NCBI GenBank assembly: GCA_965248335.1
Contig: CBDFIY010000003.1
Coordinates: 1,736,001 to 1,800,000, forward strand
Length of the DNA: 64,000 nt
Direction: 5' to 3'
Source: CAKMZU01 sp965248335
GTDB taxonomy: Bacteria > Pseudomonadota > Gammaproteobacteria > Pseudomonadales > DT-91
The notes under the pieces are model-generated. The model ran no database searches. It was not told the origin of the DNA and was given only the letters and a program-made list of their open reading frames with translations. Position 1 is the first letter of the stretch; each line of letters opens with the position of its first letter. This document shows, in pieces, positions 18,600 through 27,478 of the stretch. The position numbers and the translations under genes are program-made.

Positions 18600-18902
18600 A
18601 TGAAAAAAACCTTTAAATTAGAACACCCTAAAATCAAAGTACCTCGCATTGTTGACTCGGTAAAGCATGAGATCAAAAATTTCGTCAAAAGAGAACGTAA
18701 AAAACCTCTCCCTTCGGGTGCCAAATCTTGGGGCTTTGACTGTAAATTAGGGCAATCAGAAGCGACAGCGGTGGATGTGCGACTGTCATCGTTATCGAAA
18801 AGTATTGACGAGCTTGTTGAACGCGACATGACGACCCTCTATGTAGAAATTAACGCGAAAGCCATCGAGGCCGGTGAAAACCTGCCTAGACAGGAGTACT
18901 AG
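18600..18902 (+). CDS. DUF6172-like small conserved protein
   Basis: 100 residues, starting with ATG at 18600 and AGGA upstream. It is a basic N-terminal half followed by CKLGQSEATAVDVRLSSLSKSID. It resembles a small conserved gammaproteobacterial family of unknown function that I recall as DUF6172. Its stop at 18900-18902 is two bases before the proposed start of the next gene, and the Shine-Dalgarno of that gene lies inside its last codons, so the two are probably translationally coupled. Confidence 0.7.
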   Translation: MKKTFKLEHPKIKVPRIVDSVKHEIKNFVKRERKKPLPSGAKSWGFDCKLGQSEATAVDVRLSSLSKSIDELVERDMTTLYVEINAKAIEAGENLPRQEY

Positions 18903-18904
18903 CT

Positions 18905-19372
18905 ATCAACAATAACGATATCTTGCGCCGCGTGCGTTATATTTTTGATTTTAGCGATCAGTTCATGTTGTCACTCTTTAAGCTGGGCGGATATGAAGGC
19001 AATAAGCCTGAGCTGGCTACTTGGTTGGCGCGTGAAGAAGAGCCTGACTTTGTTTTGTGCGAAGATGAAAAACTGGCTCGCTTTCTCAATGGGCTGATCA
19101 TAAAGAATAGGGGTGCTAAAGATGATGCCATTCCTGAGCCTGAATCTGTTCTGAGTAATAACATGGTGTTACGGAAACTAAAAATTGCGCTAAACCTACA
19201 GGCCGATGCTCTGCTTGAGATACTTGAGCTGAACGAATTTACGGTCAGTAAGCATGAGTTGAGCGCACTATTTCGACGACCAGGTCATAAAAACTATCGA
19301 CCTTGCTTGGATCAATTTCTTCGTAACGTTCTCGATGGAATGGAAAAGCACTACAGGAAAAAGAAGTCCTAG
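18905..19372 (+). CDS. yehS: DUF1456 / YehS-like protein, probable AUC start
   Basis: About 155 residues, matching the YehS/DUF1456 family along its length: NNDILRRVRYIFDFSD at the N-terminus, two repeats of a small helical domain, and HKNYRPCLDQFLRN near the C-terminus. Family members begin with Met just before the conserved N-x-D-I-L-R. Here that codon is ATC at 18905, with AGGAG eight bases upstream and no ATG, GTG or TTG at the expected place. The first canonical start is the TTG at 18923, which would cut into the conserved N-terminus and has no Shine-Dalgarno. The function is unknown. Confidence 0.8.
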   Translation: MNNNDILRRVRYIFDFSDQFMLSLFKLGGYEGNKPELATWLAREEEPDFVLCEDEKLARFLNGLIIKNRGAKDDAIPEPESVLSNNMVLRKLKIALNLQADALLEILELNEFTVSKHELSALFRRPGHKNYRPCLDQFLRNVLDGMEKHYRKKKS

Positions 19373-19684
19373 CTTTTGCTGCCGGTCTACTTGCTTCTCC
19401 CAAATTGGGCTCAAAGCCAACTCTATTGTGACCATTAAGGCTGCTTTTGTCGGCATGGTTCATATGGGGTGAACACTTTTTTGCTGGACCGAGCCCATCG
19501 CCGATTCTTGATATATTCCACAACCCTACATAGAGAGTGGGCTTGGTGGTAAACCGAGAATCGATTATGCACAAAGCCCTGCTCGCAAGGTGTTCAGTAA
19601 AACTGCCTAATTTTGAGCCATGCCTGAAGTGCAAACATTTAACATCAAGCTCTGTAACTTTCAGGTTTTTTTATAATTTATTGA
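19373..19684. other. Gene-free stretch, possible old mobile-element fragment
   Basis: 312 bp with a minus-strand frame (19245-19634) that runs into the yehS gene and reads GLGPAKKCSPHMNHADKS in part. The sequence has the look of dispersed repeat DNA, but I cannot assign it to a family. No termini were found. Confidence 0.3.
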
Positions 19685-20104
19685 CTATTCTTTGCTTATT
19701 TTTTTCAAAGTAGAAGATAAAGAGCTGAGCCCCCAGCTAAATATTTCAGCAATTTTGCAGGCCGCATACTCCATTGACTTGCCGTCATTTTGTTTGTATA
19801 CATAGTAATCTGAAGGGTTTGCACGCAGAGAACCTGCTAGTCTTGCTATATTGTCAACAGTTGCTGTATCGGTTTTATAGCAACTTAATACTCCTTCTTT
19901 TTTTGCACGATTTTTCTTTTGAGAAGTTTTTCCTCCTCTTCTTTTTAATCTCTGTACTAGCTCCTCGTGAGTTTGTGCTGGCGTTTTTGTTTCTTTAATC
20001 AACCCCATTGATGTATACCTTGATGAACTGCTTTGTGCTTCATTAGATGCTCCAGTTAATTTTTGTTTGTTATACTCAGCTACTCCGCCTTTTTCTTCTC
20101 CTAA

Positions 20105-21413
20105 GGAATAGTCCTTAAATAACTTCCCGATTTTAGACGACACAAGGGACGGCAACGTAGTTCCATTTTGGCAAGAGTTTATCGAACTTAATGGCCATGT
20201 TTTTTTTGAAGTCAGCAGCATACTTACGCCCAGTTTCAAATACTTTATCGATGATTCTTACGGCAACCTTAAGCCCTTTGGTCGTTTCAGTTTTTTCCAT
20301 GTAGTGCTTTGCCATATCAACGGATTCCAGAGGAACGCCTTTGCAGGCTCGGGTCACATGAGGAAATACTCGATGCTCAATAGGGTTGTATTTTGAACAA
20401 TAGGATGGGTAATGAGCAATGCGAATTCTCAAATTTAGCCTGTTCGACAGCGCCTGTAGGTCTTCTTTAAAAAGATAAGACGAGGCACTGTTACTGCCAC
20501 CGCCATCACAGAGTATAAGTAGGTCGATTGAACTTTCATAATCCATTCGTCCCTGTTCTAGCCACCATAACTCAAGACTGTCACAAGCAAACTCACTCGT
20601 ATCGCAGCTGGTATTCAGATGTACTGATGCTTCGTTTTTTTGTACATCATAAATACCATGAGGAATGACTTTGCCATCACTGCTACTGGGGAAATCGTGA
20701 TCATTAACGATGGTTGGATCTACCGCATCAGTTATGCCATCACGATAGAATTTACCCAACAGTTCCTTCTTTTTCGTGTCGATACTTATCACTGGGTATC
20801 CAGCATCCAGGTATTCTTGCTTCAGTCTGGCAATGTTTTCAAATTGCTCATTACGGTCAGCATGCTGCCCCATTGTTCGCTTTTTTTGTGGCTTTCGTCG
20901 TCGATAACCATGATCATGAAGCAGTCGCGAGATAATGTTTTTATTAGCTGGAGTACCCAGCTCTGAGAGCTTTCGAGAAATATAACGACGAGACAGATTC
21001 GTCCATTTTACATCGCTCCGCATAGGGTCTCCAGCAGTATGATTGCAGAGTATGGTGAGAAAGTTTACAACTAATTTCGTATTTTTCTCGATCAGCCGTG
21101 TGCGTCCACCCCTTTTTTTCGCTGATGTTCAGTGTTCAAGTTTTCTGACTCCAAATCAACCATACCTCGACGAATAGTTTTCGGATCACAGGCCAGTAAC
21201 TTCGAAATAAATTCAATTCCACCATGCCCAAGCTTTATCGCTTCTATCGCGGCATAGTGACGACGATCCCGCTCGTTGAGTGAGCGATAAAATCGAGCCA
21301 TTTGAATTTCAACTGCTGACGAATAATTGTCCAAGATAATTTCCCGTAATCACTGCGGCTATTATCGATGATTCTTGACCTCATGAATAGGGAAGTTATT
21401 TAAGGACTATTCC
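20105..21413 (-). mobile_element. ISAzo13-family element, copy 1
   Basis: A 1,309-bp element with 24-bp inverted repeats that start GGAATAGTCCTTAAATAACT at the left and end with the complement at 21413. Direct TAA trinucleotides flank it at 20102-20104 and 21414-21416. The reading frame of the split host gene supports these borders. Confidence 0.88.
20133..21334 (-). pseudogene. ISAzo13 transposase in two frames
   Basis: The first 80 codons (21334-21092) end shortly after a run of seven A in the coding strand (T7 at 21113-21119 on plus). The rest is in the -1 frame: GGRTRLIEKNTK, then PMRSDVKWTNLSRRY and on. It includes the ISAzo13 blocks VISIDTKKKELLG, DLLILCDGGGSNS and HYPSYCSKYNPIEHRVFPH. 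The join falls on A_AAA_AAA, a classic -1 slippery heptamer. The gene is therefore either expressed by frameshifting or broken by a homopolymer indel. Confidence 0.8.
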
Positions 21414-21843
21414 TAAGTCGTAGCAAACCGACGGGCATACTTTTCTGATCCATGTGTGGCTGCCTGGTAATTGCTCGTAATTTTCCATTGAGCTGGCAGG
21501 GATTTCATTATCTTTGCTAATGATTTGACCGCCAGTTAATCCAGATGATAATGCTAGCCCACCTACAAATGCCCCTTTTTTAGAAAAAATGCCGTATGAG
21601 TTTTCAGCTAATAACAAGAAAATAATAATAAAATAAAGAAAGTTTATGTGTTGGGGGAAATATTTTATAGACATTGGTCATGACTCTACTTGAATGGTAT
21701 TTTTTAATTGACAGTTTATGTTAAGAAAAGTTTCTAGTACGTGACACATGCACTACAACATCACGAGCGGCAGCTTAACGTTTGATGATTCAGGAAAAAA
21801 GCGATCAAAGAAAACGTCAAAAATATCAAATACACATGTAACT

Positions 21844-22185
21844 TATATGGTTCGCCTCGCGTATTGCAAGATAAATCGTTGTGCTCATGAAGGAAAAGTT
21901 GCGGTCTTATATCCGGCCTCTATTTGAAGGTATATCCCTCGGGCCCTAATGGAAATTCGCTCATCTCAGTGCTTATCTACTCAACGGTCTGCTCACGAGG
22001 AGCGCCTTAGTTACAATCAGCTTGCCTGAGATGCAGGTCTTACCTTTCATGCCATCACGGTGATTTGTCTCTTCGCAATTTGCTTAGTTCATTACTCTTA
22101 AAACTTAATCATTAATACATTAAAAATATGTTCCTACTAATAGCCGCTTTTCAGGCGGTAACGATCTTCAATACTTAGGCTTTCT
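21844..22185 (-). ncRNA. Candidate guide RNA (seekRNA/bridge RNA) region of IS110 copy a
   Basis: The non-coding segment 3' of the transposase is where IS1111-group elements encode their target-choosing RNA. On the element's coding strand it contains GTAACT (plus coordinates 22009-22014) and, 22 bases on, CGTTGAGTAG (21977-21986). The first is complementary to the target's right half AGTTAC. The second matches the target's left half plus junction, CGCTGAGTAG, at nine of ten bases, with the mismatch able to form a G-U pair. RNA borders were not determined. Confidence 0.45.
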
Positions 22186-23223
22186 TTACACTGAAACAGC
22201 ATAGCTTTCTCCATTTTTGAGCAAGGCAAAAACTGTTCTAACCATTTTATTGGCTAAGGCTACGGCCGCTACATTTTTTCCACGACGTTGCATAAGGTTG
22301 TCTGCCCATCGACTCACAGAATCTTTTTTACCTTCAGTATATTGCAGTACCGACCTCGCCCCATGAATCAACAATGTGCGTAAATATACATCCCCTCTTT
22401 TGCTGATGCCGAGTAAAGTTGGCCTTCCTCCCGTGGAATGCTGGCGAGGAACCAAGCCAAAAAAGGCGGCCAGTTCTCGGCCATTTTTAAACAACGATAT
22501 ATCCCCAATTGTTATTAATAACGCGGTTGCGGTAAGAGGTCCTACACCCGGAATACTCATCAATCGTTGGACCTCCTCATCATTTTTGACCATACGCTCA
22601 ATTTCCATGTCATACTTATCAACACGCTTATCAACTGTTTTTAGATCATTCTGCAAATCAGAGAGTATCTCCCTAAACCGAATACCCAAGCCATTTTCGG
22701 CATCTTCAAGAATCATCGGTATACTTTTAAGCACGTTCTTTCGACCTGCGGGGATATCAATTCCTTGTTCCATTAATAAGCCTCGGATCTGATTGACCAA
22801 AGCCGTACGATTTTTAATGGACTGGCTTCGAATTCTGTGAATAGATTGATTTTCTAATTGTTCAACTGACTTAATGGCAACAAAGCGCATATTCGGGCGC
22901 TGAGCAGCCTCGGCAATGGCTTCGGCATCGACCGCATCATTTTTGTTTGACTTCACAAATGGTTTTACAAATTGCGGGGCTATTAAACGTACTTCATGGC
23001 CATAGCTTTTAAATAGTCGAGCCCAGTAATGAGCACTTCCGCATGCCTCCATTGCAATTAAACAAGGTGTTAACCTGGCCATGAATTCAGATAATTTCTT
23101 TCGGCTTACTTTTTTACCTAACACCTTTTCACCTTTTTCATCCATGCCATGAAGTTGAAAGCTACTCTTGGCTAAATCGATGGCTAATACCTTGATATCA
23201 TTTTTTGCGTTACTTTTACTCAT
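22186..23223 (-). CDS. tnp: IS110-family transposase, copy a
   Basis: A 345-residue DEDD-type recombinase. The N-terminal RuvC-like domain has VLAIDLAKSS (Asp), CLIAMEACGSAHYWAR (Glu) and KNDAVDAEAIAEA (Asp pair). The C-terminal Tnp_20 domain has PGVGPLTATALL and the region FFGLVPRQHSTGG with the catalytic Ser. The ATG at 23223 is chosen because GAGG lies upstream; a GTG four codons earlier is possible. It differs from copy b at only a few residues (for example D/G in RWADNL versus RWAGNL). Confidence 0.95.
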   Translation of the reverse strand: MSKSNAKNDIKVLAIDLAKSSFQLHGMDEKGEKVLGKKVSRKKLSEFMARLTPCLIAMEACGSAHYWARLFKSYGHEVRLIAPQFVKPFVKSNKNDAVDAEAIAEAAQRPNMRFVAIKSVEQLENQSIHRIRSQSIKNRTALVNQIRGLLMEQGIDIPAGRKNVLKSIPMILEDAENGLGIRFREILSDLQNDLKTVDKRVDKYDMEIERMVKNDEEVQRLMSIPGVGPLTATALLITIGDISLFKNGRELAAFFGLVPRQHSTGGRPTLLGISKRGDVYLRTLLIHGARSVLQYTEGKKDSVSRWADNLMQRRGKNVAAVALANKMVRTVFALLKNGESYAVSV

Positions 23224-23583
23224 GATTCGTATCACCTCTAATTCGAATTTGATAGTTTCGTTCGCCGTCTATTGTTGCAGATTATGATACTGCTTTAGGG
23301 TGCGAGGCGAACCATTCCATTTACTCAGCGAATATAAGAAAAAAAATAGCTTGACGCTGTTTTACAAAAAATTTTTATTTTTTAGTCACTCTTGGGAGTT
23401 GCTCATATTATTGACGATAAGCTACCCCTGCAACCCATCAGCACTGATTAAGTCTCATTACGGGAGTGACACGAATCCAAAAAAATAAAAGTCGTTAGAA
23501 TACGCTACAAAGCGAAGAAATAGCCTTAAAAAACCCATGATAGAATAACCCTCTTATTCAAGTAACCACAGGGGTCTGTTTCT

Positions 23584-24992
23584 ATGAGAATTGATAATAT
23601 CGACATCGATGCAACTCTCAGTGAAGTCGAACGATTACTCGAAGAAGATAAAAATATCTCTCCAGCGTTAGTATCGATTATTACGGTATTACTACTCTTG
23701 GTTAAACTCCTGACTAATCGAGCAGGGTTAAACAGCAGTAATAGCAGCAAGCCGCCATCGACGGATAATAAAAAACTAAAGCCAACCCGAAAAAAATCAG
23801 CTAAGAAAAGCGGCGATCAACTCGGACATAACGGTGTCACGCTCAAGCAAATCGACGAGCCCGATGACATTGAACGCATCCAGATTGATCGACGTACACT
23901 GCCACGAGGCGATTACGAAAAAATAGGGATTGAGCGTCGCCAAGTCTTCGATATTCAAATATGCCGTTGGGTCACTGAATTTCAAGCTGAAGTCTTAATC
24001 GATAAAGCCACCGGTAATCGCTATGTAGCACAATTCCCTGATGATGTTGGCAAAGCTGTACAGTACGGTAAGCAGCTCAAAGCCCATGCGGTTTATATGT
24101 CGCAGTATCAATTGATTCCCTACAACCGAGTTCAGGAATTTTTCGCCGATCAAATGGGCATTCCGATCAGATCTACAATTTCAATGTAGAAGCCTACAAC
24201 AAGCTTGAAACTTTCGAAGCGATTGCCAAGAAAAATTTAACGGACGCGCCGTTGCTGCATGTCGACGAGACGGGAATAAATATTGGCGGCGATAGGCACT
24301 GGTTACATTGCGCCACAAATGCCTCATGGACTTATTTCTTTGCGCACAAGAATCGCGGCAATGAAGCAACAGATCCAGAAGGCATATTGGCAGCGTTCAA
24401 GGGCGTGCTATGCCACGATCACTGGAAACCCTATTATTGTTATAGTGGTTGCCTGCACGCTTTATGCAATGCCCATCATTTACGCGAGTTAACGCGATCG
24501 TGGGAGCAAGATAATCAACAGTGGGCCAAATCCATGCAAGACTTCTTGGCGGCGTGTAATCGTGCAGTGCATGAAGCCGGCGGAAAACTCAGCAGCAAGG
24601 CATCCAAAAAGCAATGGGAAAACTATCGCGCCATACTTGAAGCTGCAGAGATAGAATGCCCTCCGCCTGATGAAAAAGATCGCAAAGGCAAGCGGGGGCG
24701 ATTAAAGCGCAGTAAATCCCGTAATCTCCTCGAGCGTTTTATCAAATTCGAGGAGGATGTGCTGCGGTTTATGGATAATGAAATCGTGCCCTTTACGAAC
24801 AATCAGGGTGAACGAGATATTCGTATGACGAAAGTTCATCAAAAAATATCTGGGTGTTTTCGCAGCATGAAAGGCGCGAAGATTTTTTGCCGCGTTCGCA
24901 GTTATTTGTCGACGTGCCGCAAACAAGGCATGAGTTCCAGCGAGGCATTAAACTTGTTATTCAATGATGAACTGCCAGATTTTGCTAAATAA
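23584..24992 (+). pseudogene. IS66 transposase copy 2, 10-bp deletion
   Basis: Nearly identical to the intact transposase at 4708-6126, but a 10-bp segment (TGAAGGATCG in the intact copy) is missing between 24170 and 24171. The frame therefore closes at 24189 and reopens from about 24195 to 24992. The deletion falls among GATC direct repeats, which suggests replication slippage. The second part still carries HVDETGINIGG and NNQGERDIRM, but no full-length enzyme can be made. Confidence 0.92.
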
Positions 24993-25109
24993 TCAAAAAT
25001 TACGCTGAGCAAATGGAATGGTTCGCCTCGCACCCTAAAGCAGTATCATAATCTGCAACAATAGACGGCGAACGAAACTATCAAATTCGAATTAGAGGTG
25101 ATACGAATC

Positions 25110-26147
25110 ATGAGTAAAAGTAACGCAAAAAATGATATCAAGGTATTAGCCATCGATTTAGCCAAGAGTAGCTTTCAACTTCATGGCATGGATGAAAAAG
25201 GTGAAAAGGTGTTAGGTAAAAAAGTAAGCCGAAAGAAATTATCTGAATTCATGGCCAGGTTAACACCTTGTTTAATTGCAATGGAGGCATGCGGAAGTGC
25301 TCATTACTGGGCTCGACTATTTAAAAGCTATGGCCATGAAGTACGTTTAATAGCCCCGCAATTTGTAAAACCATTTGTGAAGTCAAACAAAAATGATGCG
25401 GTCGATGCCGAAGCCATTGCCGAGGCTGCTCAGCGCCCGAATATGCGCTTTGTTGCCATTAAGTCAGTTGAACAATTAGAAAATCAATCTATTCACAGAA
25501 TTCGAAGCCAGTCCATTAAAAATCGTACGGCTTTGGTCAATCAGATCCGAGGCTTATTAATGGAACAAGGAATTGATATCCCCGCAGGTCGAAAGAACGT
25601 GCTTAAAAGTATACCGATGATTCTTGAAGATGCCGAAAATGGCTTGGGTATTCGGTTTAGGGAGATACTCTCTGATTTGCAGAATGATCTAAAAACAGTT
25701 GATAAGCGTGTTGATAAGTATGACATGGAAATTGAGCGTATGATCAAAAATGATGAGGAGGCCCAACGATTGATGAGTATTCCGGGTGTAGGACCTCTTA
25801 CCGCAACCGCGTTATTAATAACAATTGGGGATATATCGTTGTTTAAAAATGGCCGAGAACTGGCCGCCTTTTTTGGCTTGGTTCCTCGCCAGCATTCCAC
25901 GGGAGGAAGGCCAACTTTACTCGGCATCAGCAAAAGAGGGGATGTATATTTACGCACATTGTTGATTCATGGGGCGAGGTCGGTACTGCAATATACTGAA
26001 GGTAAAAAAGATTCTGTGAGTCGATGGGCAGGCAACCTTATGCAACGTCGTGGAAAAAATGTAGCGGCCGTAGCCTTAGCCAATAAAATGGTTAGAACAG
26101 TTTTTGCCTTGCTCAAAAATGGAGAAAGCTATGCTGTTTCAGTGTAA
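25110..26147 (+). CDS. tnp: IS110-family transposase, copy b
   Basis: 345 residues with the full DEDD/RuvC-like and Tnp_20 domain motifs described for copy a and no lesion. Small differences from copy a (RMIKNDEEAQ against RMVKNDEEVQ, RWAGNL against RWADNL) show that the two copies have begun to diverge rather than being an assembly duplication. Confidence 0.95.
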   Translation: MSKSNAKNDIKVLAIDLAKSSFQLHGMDEKGEKVLGKKVSRKKLSEFMARLTPCLIAMEACGSAHYWARLFKSYGHEVRLIAPQFVKPFVKSNKNDAVDAEAIAEAAQRPNMRFVAIKSVEQLENQSIHRIRSQSIKNRTALVNQIRGLLMEQGIDIPAGRKNVLKSIPMILEDAENGLGIRFREILSDLQNDLKTVDKRVDKYDMEIERMIKNDEEAQRLMSIPGVGPLTATALLITIGDISLFKNGRELAAFFGLVPRQHSTGGRPTLLGISKRGDVYLRTLLIHGARSVLQYTEGKKDSVSRWAGNLMQRRGKNVAAVALANKMVRTVFALLKNGESYAVSV

Positions 26148-26489
26148 AGAAAGCCTAAGTATTGAAGATCGTTACCGCCTGAAAAGCGGCTATTAGTAGG
26201 AACATATTTTTAATGTATTAATGATTAAGTTTTAAGAGTAATGAACTAAGCAAATTGCGAAGAGACAAATCACCGTGATGGCATGAAAGGTAAGACCTGC
26301 ATCTCAGGCAAGCTGATTGTAACTAAGGCGCTCCTCGTGAGCAGACCGTTGAGTAGATAAGCACTGAGATGAGCGAATTTCCATTAGGGCCCGAGGGATA
26401 TACCTTCAAATAGAGGCCGGATATAAGACCGCAACTTTTCCTTCATGAGCACAACGATTTATCTTGCAATACGCGAGGCGAACCATATA
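26148..26489 (+). ncRNA. Candidate guide RNA region of IS110 copy b
   Basis: The same non-coding region as in copy a. The target-like segments are GTAACT at 26319-26324 and CGTTGAGTAG at 26347-26356, separated by 22 bases that can form an internal stem. Two segments matching opposite strands on either side of the insertion point is the arrangement known for IS110-family guide RNAs. Confidence 0.45.
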
Positions 26490-27457
26490 AGTTACATACA
26501 CATAAAGTAAAAGACAAGGCGACAGGGGGTTATTTTAACGGACAGGAACTTGTATTTATGGTGCTGGTAACAGACATCGTTACGATACCCGTCGGTTTTC
26601 GTTTTTTTATGCCCAACCCTGAATTAACAGCATGGAGAAAGCAAAACAAGCTACTCAAAGATGCAGGCATACCGGCCAAAAAAAGACCTGAAAAACCCAA
26701 GCCTGATCCACGCTACCCAACAATGCAGGCGTTAGCCTTGGATATGTGCAGTGAGTTTACTCGCACATTTCCTGATTTCACTGTTAAAGGTGTCTTGGCT
26801 GATGCACTTTATGGCACAGGTGCATTCATGGATACGTGCGCTGAAATAACTGGCAAAGCCCAAGTTGTCAGTCAGCTGCGATCAAATCAGCAAGTCATGA
26901 GCAGAAACTCAAAAGTGTCTTTAAAATCGTACTTTGCGCGTCAATCTGGCGTCAAAACGCACTTAATAATTCGCGGTGGTCGAAAAGAACGCGTTACCTT
27001 GCTGTCTGCTCGGCTACACGTGTGCGCACATGGCAAACGTCGTTTTGTGGTTGCATTGAAATATGAAAATGAAGAAGAGTACCGCTATCTCGTCGCGTCT
27101 GATCTATCATGGCGACATGAAGATATTGCTAGGCTATATACATTAAGATGGTTAGTTGAGGTTTTTATTCAGGACTGGAAGGCTCATGGAGGTTGGAATA
27201 AATTGACCAAACATCAAGGCGAAGAAGGATCTGCGCGAGGCGTGATCCTGAGCTTGTTGTGCGATCAATTATTATTGCTACATCCCGAGCAGTCGGCCCG
27301 GCTTAAAAACAAACAACCCGGGATGCCCGCTGGTTGCATAATTGAACATCTTAAAACAGAAGCCCTGATCGATACCATTCATGAAGTTGTTGCGGCAAAT
27401 GATCCCCTTTACGCCCTTGATAAACTCAAAGATGCACTTTGCTGATTGTCTAGTTGT

Positions 27458-27478
27458 CAACACTTCGGACAGTTTTCG
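27458..27478. repeat. Isolated MITE/IS4 terminal repeat
   Basis: CAACACTTCGGACAGTTTTC matches the complement of the right end of the 2401-2535 MITE, including the bases just inside it. The rest of that element is absent because the next IS4 element begins at 27479. Confidence 0.65.

Larger units (their letters stand above)
19685..21674 (-). pseudogene. Secreted-protein gene split by ISAzo13
   Basis: The N-terminal part (21674 down to 21414) begins with a signal peptide or anchor (FLYFIIIFLLLAENSYG), then GIFSKKGAFVGGLALSSGL and ends CYDL. The C-terminal part (20104 down to 19685) starts LGEEKGGVAEY and ends TLKKISKE. If the ISAzo13 and one copy of the 3-bp TAA duplication are removed, the two halves join in the same frame through the shared Leu codon. 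That gives a protein of about 225 residues. I recognise no family. The tail is basic (KRRGGKTSQKKNRAKK) and Ser-rich. It is probably an exported protein inactivated recently, since both halves remain open. Confidence 0.75.
21844..23322 (-). mobile_element. IS110 (IS1111 group) element, copy a
   Basis: 1,479 bp. Subterminal inverted repeats GGTTCGCCTCGC (21849-21860) and GCGAGGCGAACC (23302-23313) are typical of the IS1111 group. There is a short 5' leader and a long non-coding region of about 340 bp 3' of the transposase, also as in IS1111. It is inverted with respect to copy b and nearly identical to it. Confidence 0.92.
25011..26489 (+). mobile_element. IS110 (IS1111 group) element, copy b
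   Basis: 1,479 bp, the mirror image of copy a, with the same subterminal repeats (25020-25031 and 26473-26484). It is inserted at the same position of the other IS66 terminal repeat, so copies a and b form perfect-length inverted arms about 1.7 kb apart. Confidence 0.92.
21838..26495 (+). mobile_element. IS66 copy 2 with IS110 in both terminal repeats
   Basis: The outer borders are GTAACT at 21838 and AGTTAC ending at 26495, flanked by an exact 8-bp duplication ATACACAT (21830-21837 and 26496-26503), the IS66 hallmark. Each terminal repeat GTAACT/RCTCAGCG is split after GTAACT by a 1,479-bp IS110 copy (21844-23322 and 25011-26489). Removing both restores two normal IS66 ends, matching the 4684-6392 copy. 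Hence IS66 inserted first and IS110 entered each end later. Confidence 0.92.
21747..27445 (+). pseudogene. IS4-type transposase split by a nested IS66/IS110 block
   Basis: The left part (21747-21837) reads HYNITSGSLTFDDSGKKRSK. The right part (26504-27445) continues in frame with HKVKDKATGGYFNGQELVF and runs to a stop at 27445. The right part carries the IS4 Y-x2-R-x3-E-x6-K motif as YTLRWLVEVFIQDWK. The two join in frame when the nested block and one copy of its 8-bp duplication ATACACAT are removed. The left end is also truncated: AGTACGTGACACAT, the terminus of the other IS4 element in this window, sits directly before it (from about 21735). The gene has therefore been hit at least twice. 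Confidence 0.85.

Noticed and set aside
19245..19634. 130-codon minus-strand frame
   Set aside because: It overlaps the end of the YehS-like gene and has no family match; at best it is old mobile-element debris.
21838..26495. Composite transposon made of two IS110 copies around IS66
   Set aside because: The 8-bp duplication and terminal repeats show that IS66 is the outer unit and that IS110 entered its ends; IS110 does not form such composites with IS66-type duplications.
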